Notes under the pieces: model-generated
Told to the model about the DNA's origin: nothing
The model's input: only the letters and a program-made list of their open reading frames with translations
Databases searched by the model: none
Assembly: GCF_023498005.1 (NCBI RefSeq)
Contig: NZ_CP097289.1
Span: 7,192,001 to 7,256,000 of the forward strand
Reading direction: 5' to 3'
Source of the DNA: Streptomyces durmitorensis
GTDB lineage: Bacteria; Actinomycetota; Actinomycetes; Streptomycetales; Streptomycetaceae
DNA length: 64,000 nt
In this document: piece after piece, positions 34,508-42,501 of the stretch
How positions within the stretch are numbered: position 1 is the first letter of the stretch
How the letters are laid out: every line of letters begins with the position of its first letter
Translations under genes and position numbers: made by a program

Positions 34508-35320
34508 ATGGTTTCGCCCGGCAGTGAACTCGGCGGATCCGCACCGGTACTCGACAAGGACGGCGTACGCCTGACTGTCGACGAGGCCGTCGCCACGGTG
34601 ACGCTGGCCAACCCGGCCAAGCGCAACGCCCAATCTCCCGCGCTGTGGAGGGCGTTGGCCGAGGCAGGCCGGATGTTGCCGGGCAGTGTCCGTGTCGTCG
34701 TGCTCCGCGGTGAGGGCAAGTCCTTCTCCGCGGGCCTCGACCGACAGGCGTTCACGCCCGAGGGCTTCGACGGTGAGCCGTCATTCATCGATTTGGCGCG
34801 CGGCGACGACGGCGTCCTCGACGCCACGATCGCCGAATACCAGGAGGCGTTCACCTGGTGGCGGCGCAGTGACATCGTGTCCGTCGCTGCCGTCCAGGGA
34901 CATGCCATCGGTGCGGGCTTCCAGCTCGCGCTCGCCTGCGATCTGCGGATCGTCGCCGACGACGTGCAGTTCGCCATGCGCGAGACCAGCCTGGGCCTGG
35001 TGCCCGACCTCACCGGCACGCACCCCCTCGTGGGACTTGTCGGCTACGCCCGTGCGCTGGAGATCTGCGCCACCGGGCGGTTCGTCCACGCGCCCGAGGC
35101 CGAGCGCGTGGGCCTGGCCAACCTCGTCGTGCCCGCGGACCAACTCGACGCGTCCGTGAGCGACTTGGCGGCCGCGCTGCTTGCCGCGCCGCGCGACGCG
35201 GTCATCGAGACCAAGGCGCTGCTTCAGGGCGTGTCAGGCCGTACGTACGAGGAGCAGCGCACCGCCGAGCGTGCCGCGCAGGGGCGTCGCCTGCGGGACC
35301 TGGCGGGGCTCGGCGAGTAG
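34508..35320 (+). CDS. Enoyl-CoA hydratase/isomerase family protein
   Basis: 270 residues, crotonase fold. The oxyanion-hole segments are LRGEGKSFSAGLDRQAF and VQGHAIGAGFQLALACDLRIVADDVQF; one catalytic-position residue lies in METSLGLVPDLTG (here E-T-S-L-G-L). The insertion between the two segments is somewhat longer than usual. Likely acts in acyl-CoA beta-oxidation. ATG at 34508 follows GGAGG (CGGAGGCTCCTATG). Confidence 0.88.
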   Translation: MVSPGSELGGSAPVLDKDGVRLTVDEAVATVTLANPAKRNAQSPALWRALAEAGRMLPGSVRVVVLRGEGKSFSAGLDRQAFTPEGFDGEPSFIDLARGDDGVLDATIAEYQEAFTWWRRSDIVSVAAVQGHAIGAGFQLALACDLRIVADDVQFAMRETSLGLVPDLTGTHPLVGLVGYARALEICATGRFVHAPEAERVGLANLVVPADQLDASVSDLAAALLAAPRDAVIETKALLQGVSGRTYEEQRTAERAAQGRRLRDLAGLGE

Positions 35321-35356
35321 GCGCTCCGCTGGTTGGGACGCGGGTGTCGTCTCTTG

Positions 35357-35410
35357 TCTGCGGCGCCGTCGTGGCTGGTCGCGCAGTTCCCCGCGCCCCT
35401 GCGGGGCGCT
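35357..35410. repeat. Interspersed Streptomyces intergenic repeat
   Basis: The stretch containing GTGGCTGGTCGCGCAGTTCC followed by a CCGCGCCCC / GGGGCGC hairpin is, from memory, one of the commonest short interspersed repeats in Streptomyces genomes, usually in intergenic 3' regions. Here it lies between two convergent genes, and may act as a terminator or RNA-processing element. Confidence 0.7.
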
Positions 35411-35422
35411 CCCGACCGCAGC

Positions 35423-36166
35423 TCACTCCTCGACCGCCGTGATCAGGACAGCCACCGACGGGTGGTCCGACAGCGCGGCACCGACCGCCGTACGGACCGC
35501 GAGCGCCACGTCCAGGGCGCGGTGTTCGCGGTCCGTGGCGAGCTCCACGCGCGCGTGGCGGCGCGGCAGAGCGGCGTCCGCCGCCGGGGACTCGGCGAGG
35601 TGGACCGCGCGGCCGAAGCCGCCGAGTGCGCCGGTCAGCCGCCGTACGCCCGGCACGTCGAGGGCGGCGCTCGCCACGCGTGCCTCGTCGCCGCTGCCGG
35701 GGGCTGGCTGCGCCCCGTCCGGCGGCGTCCGCCCTGACTCCGCCGCCGGTACGTCCACGGGGGCCTGCCCCGCGTCGAGCAGCGTCGTCACGTCGAGGTC
35801 CACCTCCTCGACCACCAGGCCGAGCCGCTCGTCGGCCGCCGCGAACAGCGCCGCCCGGAGCCGGGCCGCCGCCGCGGGAAGCGGCTCGGTCGGCTCGGCG
35901 GCGAACTGAGCCGTGATCCGCAGCGGGCCGGGCGGCAGCGCGCTCGGCGGTGACGGCACGGCGGGGGCGTACGCCTTCGACGGATCGGCCAGGGCCACCC
36001 GCAGGCCGCCGAGCCGCACACCGCTCACCCGTTCCGCCGTATGGCGCAGTACTCCATTCGCGCACGCCTCGGTCAGCCAGGAGCCGTCACCCGGACCTCC
36101 CAGGGGGAGAACCCGCCCCAGGCCGAGCTGCCGCCGTACCGCATCGGTCCATCCGTCACCGGTCAT
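35423..36166 (-). CDS. Conserved hypothetical protein of the Asp23 cluster (nucleopolyhedrovirus P10-type annotation)
   Basis: 247 residues from the ATG at 36166. No catalytic motif. Ala/Pro-rich linker in the middle; the C-terminal half (ARVASAALDVPGVRRLTGALGG...VAVRTAVGAALSDHPSVAVLITAV) resembles the alternating beta/alpha pattern of Asp23/Gls24 proteins (VPGV then variable amphipathic strands). Divergent from the Asp23 operon, 93 bases away, so probably co-regulated. Confidence 0.65.
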   Translation of the reverse strand: MTGDGWTDAVRRQLGLGRVLPLGGPGDGSWLTEACANGVLRHTAERVSGVRLGGLRVALADPSKAYAPAVPSPPSALPPGPLRITAQFAAEPTEPLPAAAARLRAALFAAADERLGLVVEEVDLDVTTLLDAGQAPVDVPAAESGRTPPDGAQPAPGSGDEARVASAALDVPGVRRLTGALGGFGRAVHLAESPAADAALPRRHARVELATDREHRALDVALAVRTAVGAALSDHPSVAVLITAVEE

Positions 36167-36259
36167 TGCCCCAGCCTGCCGCATCCCTGGCGCGCGAGGA
36201 CGTAACCGCACTTAGTGTGGGCGAAGGAGTAGATCCCCTTTCGAAAGGGACATACGGCG

Positions 36260-36757
36260 ATGACCGACACCGGACAGCGGAACCGGCCTCAGGAGACCCT
36301 CACGAAGGAGTCCCCGGACGAGGCGCTGGGCAAGAGCAGTACGACCAAGAGGGGCGGCGGCGCCCCCGCGACCCGGGGGCGCACCACGATCGCGGACGGC
36401 GTGGTCGAGAAGATCGCGGGGCTCGCGGCCCGCGACGTCGACGGCGTGCACGCGATGGGCGGCGGGCTCGCCAGGACCTTCGGGGCCGTACGCGACCGCG
36501 TGCCCGGCGGTTCGGGGGCCAAGTCGGTGTCGCGCGGGGTCAAGGCCGAGGTCGGCGAGGTGCAGACGGCCCTCGACCTGGAGATCGTCGTCGAGTACGG
36601 GGTCTCGATCGCGGACGTCGCGCGCGATGTGCGGGAGAACGTCATCGGTGCGGTCGAGCGCATGACCGGACTCGAAGTCGTCGAGGTCAACATCGCGGTG
36701 AGCGATGTGAAGCTTCCGGACGAGGAAGACGATGAGCCGCAAGGCCGCCTCCAGTAG
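36260..36757 (+). CDS. Asp23/Gls24 family envelope stress protein
   Basis: 165 residues. After a 40-residue Lys/Gly-rich tail the Asp23 core is clear: TTIADGVVEKIAGLAARDVDGVHAM, then LDLEIVVEYGVSIADVARDVRENVIGAVERMTGLEVVEVNIAV. Such proteins are cytoplasmic but bound to the membrane by AmaP. The ribosome-binding site AAAGGG is half of a perfect 14-base palindrome CCCTTTCGAAAGGG (36236-36249), so translation may be structure-controlled. First gene of a five-gene operon. Confidence 0.9.
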   Translation: MTDTGQRNRPQETLTKESPDEALGKSSTTKRGGGAPATRGRTTIADGVVEKIAGLAARDVDGVHAMGGGLARTFGAVRDRVPGGSGAKSVSRGVKAEVGEVQTALDLEIVVEYGVSIADVARDVRENVIGAVERMTGLEVVEVNIAVSDVKLPDEEDDEPQGRLQ

Positions 36758-36811
36758 CGCGGTGGCCGTTCGGGAGCCGGATGTCAGACGCGTCTTGCCA
36801 AGGAGCACACG

Positions 36812-37000
36812 ATGAGCATGGCCGTGATCGGCATGGTGGCCGGAATGGCGCTCGGCTTCGCCGGGTACTTCGGCGGGTTCGGGGCGTTCTTGCTGGTGGC
36901 CGCGTTGGGCGCCATAGGGTTTGTCGCGGGCCGGTTCCTCGAGGGGGACCTGGAGCTCGGCGACTTCTTCCGTACCCGTGGCGACGACCGGCGGCGGTGA
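36812..37000 (+). CDS. Small membrane protein of the Asp23 operon (DUF2273-like)
   Basis: 62 residues: one to two membrane helices (AVIGMVAGMALGFAGYFGGF and GAFLLVAALGAIGFVAG) and a charged C-terminal tail. A GGAG site lies before the ATG. In Firmicutes an equivalent DUF2273 membrane peptide sits in the same operon. Confidence 0.75.
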   Translation: MSMAVIGMVAGMALGFAGYFGGFGAFLLVAALGAIGFVAGRFLEGDLELGDFFRTRGDDRRR

Positions 37001-37003
37001 GCC

Positions 37004-37348
37004 GTGGCGCCGCAGGTCGCGCCCGCGGAGCGCGGCGCGACCCGGATCGCCGACCGGGTCGTCGCGAAGATCGCGGCACAGGCGGCACGCGAGGCACTGA
37101 CGGCGGTGCCCGCGGACGGTTCCCCGCCGCACGCGACCGTCACCGTGCGCCATGATGTGGCCCGCGTGCGGATCAGCGTCGAACTGGACTACCCCTCGGA
37201 CATCGGCGGGCAGTGCGGCGCTGTGCGTCGCCAAGTCGCCCAGCGGGTAAAGGCGTTGGCGGGGATGGAAGTGCCGGAGGTCGCGGTCCACGTCGAGCGG
37301 CTGCACTCGGCACACGTGCACGCCGCGGCGCAGGGGAGGACGCGATGA
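37004..37348 (+). CDS. Second Asp23/Gls24 family protein
   Basis: 114 residues from a GTG, 3 bases after the previous stop. Same core as the first paralogue but shorter: TRIADRVVAKIAAQAAREAL, VRISVELDYPSDIGGQCGAVRRQVAQRVKALAGMEVPEVAVHVERL. Probably forms hetero-oligomers with it. Its stop overlaps the next start (ATGA). Confidence 0.87.
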   Translation: MAPQVAPAERGATRIADRVVAKIAAQAAREALTAVPADGSPPHATVTVRHDVARVRISVELDYPSDIGGQCGAVRRQVAQRVKALAGMEVPEVAVHVERLHSAHVHAAAQGRTR

Positions 37349-38034
37349 GCGAGGCTTCGGGGTCTCATGTGGCGGGCGGCGGTGGCGGCACGCAGCCGCC
37401 GCCGGTCGTCGAACGCGCCGAGAGCGAACTGGACCAGTCGGCGTCCGCGGCGTCCTACGACGCGCCGCCCACCCTGGCCGACGACGAGACCAGGGCGACC
37501 CGCTTCTGGTCACCGCGGCGCGTTCCCGCCGCCGTCCTCGCGCTGCTGATCCTCGGCGCCGCGGGGCTCTTGCTGTACGACATCGCGGCCGTGCGGGCCG
37601 GGCACTCCGCCATGGGATGGCGGCCCGATCTCGCCCGCGAACTCGGCGAGCGGCCCCTGGACAGCACGGCGGTCCTCGTCGGTGCCGGGGTGGCCGCGGC
37701 CGCGGGCATCTGGCTGATCGTGCTCGCCGTGACGCCCGGACTCCGGGCGGTCCTCGCGATGCGGCGCGGGGACGAGGACGTACGGGCGGGGCTGCACCGG
37801 GGCGCCGCCGCGATGGTGCTGCGGGACCGGGCGATGGACGTGTCCGGCGTGCAGTCGGTGCGGGTCCGCATGACGCGCTCCAAGGTGGACGTCCACGCGG
37901 TCTCGCACTTCCGTGAACTCGACGACGTACGAAGCGACTTGGACGCCACGCTGGCCGAAGGCATCAGGGACCTGGGCCTCGGCCGCAGCCCCGGCCTCTC
38001 GGTCCGGGTGGCACGTCCGGGTCGGAAGGGCTGA
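37345..38034 (+). CDS. DUF6286-type membrane protein of the Asp23 operon
   Basis: 229 residues. Acidic Pro/Ser N-terminus, two membrane helices (VPAAVLALLILGAAGLLLYDIA and AVLVGAGVAAAAGIWLIVLAV) and a C-terminal Asp23/AmaP-like domain (VRVRMTRSKVDVHAVSHFRE). Likely a second membrane anchor for the Asp23 proteins. Confidence 0.8.
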   Translation: MSEASGSHVAGGGGGTQPPPVVERAESELDQSASAASYDAPPTLADDETRATRFWSPRRVPAAVLALLILGAAGLLLYDIAAVRAGHSAMGWRPDLARELGERPLDSTAVLVGAGVAAAAGIWLIVLAVTPGLRAVLAMRRGDEDVRAGLHRGAAAMVLRDRAMDVSGVQSVRVRMTRSKVDVHAVSHFRELDDVRSDLDATLAEGIRDLGLGRSPGLSVRVARPGRKG

Positions 38035-38041
38035 GCTCGCG

Positions 38042-38620
38042 ATGCTGAAGACGGTCAACCGTGTGCTCCTCGGCCTGATCGGCCTGGTGCTCGTGCTCGG
38101 CGGCGGCTCGGTCCTCGCCGTCGGGCTCGGTGCGTCGCCGCCGTCGTGGTGGATCCACGACGGGAAGCGTGACGTCCTGCTGAGCGACGCGGACCGGGCG
38201 CGGTGGCGGGACGAGGGCTGGTTCTGGCCCACGGTGATCGCCGTACTCGCGGTGTGCCTGCTGCTCGCCCTGTGGTGGCTGGTGGCGCAGCTGCGGCGGC
38301 GCAGGCTCGCCGAGGTCCTCGTGGAGACCGGGGACGGAGAGGGCGCGCTGCTGCGGGGGCGGGCCCTGGAGGGCGTGCTCGTCGGGGAGGCGGAGTCCCT
38401 GGAGGGCGTGCAGCGGGCCGGGGTCTCCCTCACGGGCCGCCGCAACGCGCCGGAGGCACGCGTGTCCCTGCTCCTGGAGCCCCACGCGATGCCCGGCGAG
38501 GCGCTGCACCTGCTCTCCGTGGAGGCGTTGGCGCATGCGAGGGATTCGGCGGGGCTCGCCCGGCTGCCCGCGGTGGTGCAGTTGCGGGCGGTCAAGCACC
38601 GGGCCGAGCGGGTGAGTTGA
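38042..38620 (+). CDS. amaP: Alkaline shock response membrane anchor AmaP
   Basis: 192 residues with two helices at the N-terminus (NRVLLGLIGLVLVLGGGSVLA; TVIAVLAVCLLLALWWLVA) and a cytoplasmic C-terminal domain like AmaP. It closes the Asp23 operon, 7 bases after the DUF6286 gene, and is followed by a strong terminator. Expected to recruit Asp23 to the membrane. Confidence 0.83.
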   Translation: MLKTVNRVLLGLIGLVLVLGGGSVLAVGLGASPPSWWIHDGKRDVLLSDADRARWRDEGWFWPTVIAVLAVCLLLALWWLVAQLRRRRLAEVLVETGDGEGALLRGRALEGVLVGEAESLEGVQRAGVSLTGRRNAPEARVSLLLEPHAMPGEALHLLSVEALAHARDSAGLARLPAVVQLRAVKHRAERVS

Positions 38621-38631
38621 GGGAGCGGGTT

Positions 38632-38684
38632 CCCGTATGACGTCGGCCGGTCCTGAACCTCAGGACCGGCCGACGTCATACGGG
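38632..38684. terminator. Bidirectional terminator, 25-bp perfect stem
   Basis: Arms 38632-38656 and 38660-38684 are perfectly complementary with only a 3-base loop. It separates amaP from the convergent SDR gene and is the longest perfect hairpin seen in the window. Confidence 0.9.
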
Positions 38685-38694
38685 GCAGGAGCGG

Positions 38695-39450
38695 TCAGAA
38701 CCCGTGCCGTGCCCCGCCGTCCACCGGCAGCATGACCCCCGTCAGATACGACGCCGCGGGCGAGAGGAAGAACGCCGCCGTACGGCCGAACTCCTCCGGA
38801 GTCCCGTACCGCCGCAGCGGAATCCGCGACTCGTGCCCCGCCCGGGCAGCCTCGGGATCAGCGGAGAGCGCGTCCAGCTGCCGCACCCGGTCCGTGTCGA
38901 TGCGGGACGGAAGCAGCCCCACGACACGGATGCCCCGGGGGCCGACCTCGTCGGCGAGCGACTTCGCGAAGCCCGCGAGTCCCGGACGCAGTCCGTTGGA
39001 GATGGTCAGCCCCGGAATCGGCTCGTGCACGGAGGCGGAGAGCACGAAGCCGATGACGCCGCCCTCGCCGAGCTCCGCCGCCGCCGAGCGCGCCAGCCGC
39101 ACCGCCCCGAGGAACACGGACTCGAAAGCCGACTCCCACTGCTCGTCCGTGTTGTCGGCGGCGAAACCGGGCGCCGGGCCCCCGACGCTGATCAGCACAC
39201 CGTCGAAGCGCCCGAAGTGCTCGCGTGCGGCGGCGATCAGCCGACCGGCGACGGCCGGGTCGGCGTTGTCCGCCGCGAGGCCGCGGGCGTTGTCGCCGAG
39301 CTCGGCCGCCGCCTCGGCGACCGTCTTCTCGTCCCGGCCGGTGATCAGTACCTTCGCGCCGTCCGCGACCAGCGCACGCGCGGCGGCGTTGCCCAGGCCA
39401 CGGGTGGCGCCGGTGATGACGTAGACGCGGTCCTTCAGTCCAAGATCCAT
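38695..39450 (-). CDS. SDR-family oxidoreductase
   Basis: 251 residues. Rossmann motif VITGATRGLGNAAARAL, NAD-pocket LAADNADPAV, and a catalytic segment FVLSASVHEPIPGLTISNGLRPGLAGFAKSLADEVGPRGI in which the usual Y-x3-K becomes N-G-L-R... The tyrosine and lysine of the classical tetrad are not seen, so activity is doubtful or atypical. The C-terminus SYLTGVMLPVDGGARHGF is standard. Start ATG 39450 chosen for spacing to AGGATAGG. Confidence 0.85.
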   Translation of the reverse strand: MDLGLKDRVYVITGATRGLGNAAARALVADGAKVLITGRDEKTVAEAAAELGDNARGLAADNADPAVAGRLIAAAREHFGRFDGVLISVGGPAPGFAADNTDEQWESAFESVFLGAVRLARSAAAELGEGGVIGFVLSASVHEPIPGLTISNGLRPGLAGFAKSLADEVGPRGIRVVGLLPSRIDTDRVRQLDALSADPEAARAGHESRIPLRRYGTPEEFGRTAAFFLSPAASYLTGVMLPVDGGARHGF

Positions 39451-39492
39451 GGCCCTATCCTGCCGCGTCCCGGCCACGGAACGCGAGGCGCG

Positions 39493-40287
39493 TCAGACGG
39501 CGGCCGGCGTCGACTCCGTCGCGGGCACCGCCTCCGCGGCGGCCGCGCGGCGGTCCTTCACCTCGCGGCGCACCAGGACCACCCAGCCGATGGGGACGCC
39601 CGAGCAGAACAGCCACCACTGGACGGCGTACGCCATGTGCGGGCCGATGTCGCCGTGCTCGGGCTCGCCGATCAGCTGGGGGGAGTTTCCGGGGGACTCC
39701 GGCGAGGTCAGCTCGACGTAGCCGCCGAGCACCTCCTTGCCGAGGCTGTGCGCCTGCTGGCCGCTGCTGATCAGCATGATCTGACGGTCCGGCAGCCCCT
39801 GGAGGTCCTTGATGCCGCTCTGCGCGGACGTCTCGTCGGCCATCAGGCGGCCGGTGACGGTGATCTCGCCCTTGGGCGCCGCGGGAATCTTCGGGAACAC
39901 CGTCTGCGGTCCGTTGGCGGGGATCCAGCCCCGGTTGACCAGCAGGACCTTGCCGTCGTCGAGGACGAACGGGGTCAGGACGTGGAAGCCGATCTCCTCG
40001 TCGGAGTTCGTGCGCCGCCGCACGACGACCTCGTGCTTCGAGTCGTACGTCCCCTTGGCGCTCACCCGGCGGTAGCGCTCGGAGTCCGCCACGGAGTGTC
40101 CGGGCGAGGTCAGCTGCTCGGCCGGTACGGGCTTCGCGGCGAGCGCCTTGGAGATCTCGGCGTTCTGCGCGACGCGGTGCTCATGGCGGTGCAACTGCCA
40201 GAAGCCCAGCTCGATCATCGTGGGGATGAGGACGAGGCCGATGAGGGTGAGGATCACCCACTGCCGGGACAACAGGAAGCGGTACAC
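39493..40287 (-). CDS. SURF1-family cytochrome oxidase assembly protein
   Basis: 264 residues from the GTG at 40287. Two membrane helices at the ends (WVILTLIGLVLIPTMIELGFWQLHRHE and HMAYAVQWWLFCSGVPIGWVVLV) with a periplasmic domain between, the SURF1 layout; VNRGWIP and GPHMAYAVQWW are typical. Helps insert heme a into the aa3 oxidase. Confidence 0.9.
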   Translation of the reverse strand: MYRFLLSRQWVILTLIGLVLIPTMIELGFWQLHRHEHRVAQNAEISKALAAKPVPAEQLTSPGHSVADSERYRRVSAKGTYDSKHEVVVRRRTNSDEEIGFHVLTPFVLDDGKVLLVNRGWIPANGPQTVFPKIPAAPKGEITVTGRLMADETSAQSGIKDLQGLPDRQIMLISSGQQAHSLGKEVLGGYVELTSPESPGNSPQLIGEPEHGDIGPHMAYAVQWWLFCSGVPIGWVVLVRREVKDRRAAAAEAVPATESTPAAV

Positions 40288-40335
40288 CCCACGACGGTAC
40301 AACTCGGTCGTGGGGTGCCTGGTGGTGGGGTCGGG

Positions 40336-40569
40336 TCACACCCTGTCGACGATGCCCACCTGCCCCTCCGCCCGGGAGCAGTGCGCACCGCAGTACCACT
40401 GCCCCTCGACCTCCACGCCCTGGCCGATGATCCGGCAGCGGCAGTGCTCACAGATGGGCGCCATGCGGTGAATGGCGCAGGAGAAGCAGTCGAAGACGTG
40501 CACCGCGCCTTGCGCGTGCACCTCGAACGACATGCCGTAGTCGTTTCCGCAGACCTCGCAACGTGCCAT
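40336..40569 (-). CDS. Small zinc-ribbon protein
   Basis: 77 residues from the ATG at 40569. Eight or nine Cys form four pairs: CEVC, CFSC, CEHC and CGAHC, likely two zinc ribbons. A conserved actinobacterial protein; function unknown. Lies between SURF1 and a DEDDh exonuclease, same strand. Confidence 0.8.
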   Translation of the reverse strand: MARCEVCGNDYGMSFEVHAQGAVHVFDCFSCAIHRMAPICEHCRCRIIGQGVEVEGQWYCGAHCSRAEGQVGIVDRV

Positions 40570-40659
40570 GCGCCACAGGGTGGGACGCGCGGCGCCCGCA
40601 TGCGAGCAAGCAGGCGGGGACCGGTCCGACAATCACCCGTCTGCCGCCCGCAGGGCGGT

Positions 40660-41676
40660 TCAGGCCCCCGTCGCGGGAGCCGCCGGAGCGACGTCCTGGA
40701 GGAGCTGGCCGAACGCGGCCTCGTCGATGACGGGCGTGCCGAAGGACCGCGCCTTCACGGTCTTCGAGGTGCCCGAGTCCGGGTCGTTCGTGACGAGGAG
40801 GCTGGTCAGGCGCGACACGCTCGTCGCGATGTGGAGCCCGGCCTCGACCGCGCGGTCCTCGAGCAGCTCGCGCTCGATGGAGGTGTCACCGGAGAACGCG
40901 ACACGCATGCCCTGTTGGAGCGGTTTGCCCGTTTCGTACCGTCCCGGGTTGGGGTAGGGGCAGGCGGGCCGCTTGCGCGAGGGCCGCCAACTCCCCGGGC
41001 CGTACGACGAGTACGAGGAGGGGGCGGAGCCCGGTCCGGTCGGCTGGCGGACGATCCGGGCCGCGCCGTCGGACCACTCGGTGAGCGGACGGCACTCCAG
41101 GAGCGGCAGCCGCACCCCGCCGCTCGCCGCGGCCTTGAGGCTGGGGCGGAACGCCTCGGCGAGCACGCGCGCGTCGTCGAGGGCGTTGTGCGCGTTGCGC
41201 TGTTCCACGCCGAAGTGCGCGGCGAGCGACTCCAGCTTGTGGTTGGGCAGCGGGAGGCGCAGCTCCTTGGAGAGGGCGATGGTGCACAGGCGCTGGCGCA
41301 CGGGGGCGGTGAGCTCCGCGCGTGCGTACTCCCTGGCGATCATCGACCAGTCGAAGACGGCGTTGTGTGCGACCAGTACGCGGTCGGCGAGGCGCGCGGC
41401 GAACTCCTCGGCGATGTCCTTGAAGAGCGGCGCGTCCGCGAGGAGCTCACTGGTGAGGCCGTGGATCCATACGGGTCCGGGGTCGCGCTGGGGGTTGACC
41501 AGCGTGTACCAGTGGTCCTCCACCTCGCCCCGGGCGTCCACGCGGTAGACGGCAGCCGACACTATGCGGTCGTCGCGGGCGAGGCCTGTGGTCTCGACGT
41601 CGACGACCGCGTACCCCGTTGGGTACGCGGCCGGCCAGGTGGCTGCGGACGCTGCGGTCGTCTGGTCTTCGAGCAT
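40660..41676 (-). CDS. DEDDh 3'-5' exonuclease with C-terminal BRCT-like domain
   Basis: 338 residues. Exonuclease motifs: Exo I VVDVETTGLARDDRI (D-x-E), Exo II VLVAHNAVFDWSMIA, Exo III HNALDDARVLAEAF (H-x4-D). After a Ser/Pro/Arg-rich linker, a BRCT-like segment follows (GMRVAFSGDTSIERELLEDRA...SLLVTNDPDSGTSKTVKARSFGTPVIDE). Resembles DnaQ-like repair nucleases. Start ATG at 41676; no strong ribosome-binding site. Confidence 0.9.
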   Translation of the reverse strand: MLEDQTTAASAATWPAAYPTGYAVVDVETTGLARDDRIVSAAVYRVDARGEVEDHWYTLVNPQRDPGPVWIHGLTSELLADAPLFKDIAEEFAARLADRVLVAHNAVFDWSMIAREYARAELTAPVRQRLCTIALSKELRLPLPNHKLESLAAHFGVEQRNAHNALDDARVLAEAFRPSLKAAASGGVRLPLLECRPLTEWSDGAARIVRQPTGPGSAPSSYSSYGPGSWRPSRKRPACPYPNPGRYETGKPLQQGMRVAFSGDTSIERELLEDRAVEAGLHIATSVSRLTSLLVTNDPDSGTSKTVKARSFGTPVIDEAAFGQLLQDVAPAAPATGA

Positions 41677-41707
41677 GGTCCATGAGGATACGGGCCGCGA
41701 CTGACAG

Positions 41708-42430
41708 TCAGGTCCCCGGTCCGGTGCGCGGGTCGGCCGCGTGGCCGATTCCGTCGCCGGCGGGTGCGGTTCCGTCCGCTCCGGCGCCGAGCAGCCCGGA
41801 CACCAGTGCCTTGACCGACAGGGTGAACAGCGCCTCGGGGTCGACGGGCCGGGCGAGTGCGCGGGCGAGTGCCGGGTCCTGTTCGGCGGTCCGCGCGCCC
41901 CACAGTTCTTCCTCGCCCGGCCGCTGCACGGGCGCGCGTTCGCGGTTGCGCTCGACCAGGAGGTGGCCGACGACGTGCACCTGGACCGCGCGCACGGCGT
42001 CGGCGGCGCGCGCGCCACGCAGGCCCGCCGCGTGCACCTCGTGGACGAGGACCTGCTGGGCGGGCAGGAACATCCGCTCGGTGAGGCCGCGTTCGTGCAC
42101 CATCGCGACGAGGTGCGGATGGTCGCGCAGCTGCCGGCGCAGGGCGCGCGCCACGGAGACGATGCGCCGGCCGGGGGTGCGGCCCGTGGGGTGGATCGCG
42201 CCGAGGTCGGCGAGGGTGCGCTCGACGAGGGCGTCCAGGAGCGACTCGCGGTTGCCGACGTGCCAGTAGATCGAGGTGACGGCGGTGCCGAGCTCGGCGG
42301 CGAGCCTGCGCATCGTCAGGGCCTGCGGGCCGTGCTGCTTCACGAGGGCCGTGGCGGCGGCGAGGACCTGTTCCCGGTCGAGATGGCCGCGTTCCCGGAC
42401 CGGATGCGTACGCGTCTCTTCACTCTTCAC
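41708..42430 (-). CDS. TetR/AcrR-family regulator
   Basis: 240 residues from the GTG at 42430. The N-terminal HTH is typical: REQVLAAATALVKQHGPQALTMRRLAAELGTAVTSIYWHVGNRESLLDALVERTL (positions 17-71). The C-terminal ligand domain is not diagnostic. It faces a four-gene catabolic-looking operon with a palindrome between. AGGAGG abuts the start codon with only one base of spacing, so the start may be wrong or the mRNA leaderless. Confidence 0.87.
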   Translation of the reverse strand: MKSEETRTHPVRERGHLDREQVLAAATALVKQHGPQALTMRRLAAELGTAVTSIYWHVGNRESLLDALVERTLADLGAIHPTGRTPGRRIVSVARALRRQLRDHPHLVAMVHERGLTERMFLPAQQVLVHEVHAAGLRGARAADAVRAVQVHVVGHLLVERNRERAPVQRPGEEELWGARTAEQDPALARALARPVDPEALFTLSVKALVSGLLGAGADGTAPAGDGIGHAADPRTGPGT

Positions 42431-42440
42431 GCCTCCTGTT

Positions 42441-42453
42441 GTAACTGTGTTAC
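42441..42453. promoter_or_regulatory. TetR-type operator palindrome
   Basis: GTAAC-TGT-GTTAC, a perfect 5+3+5 palindrome, lies 10 bases upstream of the regulator start and 48 bases upstream of the decarboxylase start. It is the only good palindrome in the divergent region, so it is the probable operator. Confidence 0.6.
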
Positions 42454-42501
42454 AGAACCGCCCGCAAGACCTCTTGTAGTCCTGACGAAGGGTGGTACGA
42501 C

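Noticed and set aside
38704..41685. Very long plus-strand open frame (about 990 codons)
   Set aside because: It lies opposite the SDR, SURF1, zinc-ribbon and exonuclease genes, all of which have clear motifs; high GC leaves antisense frames open.
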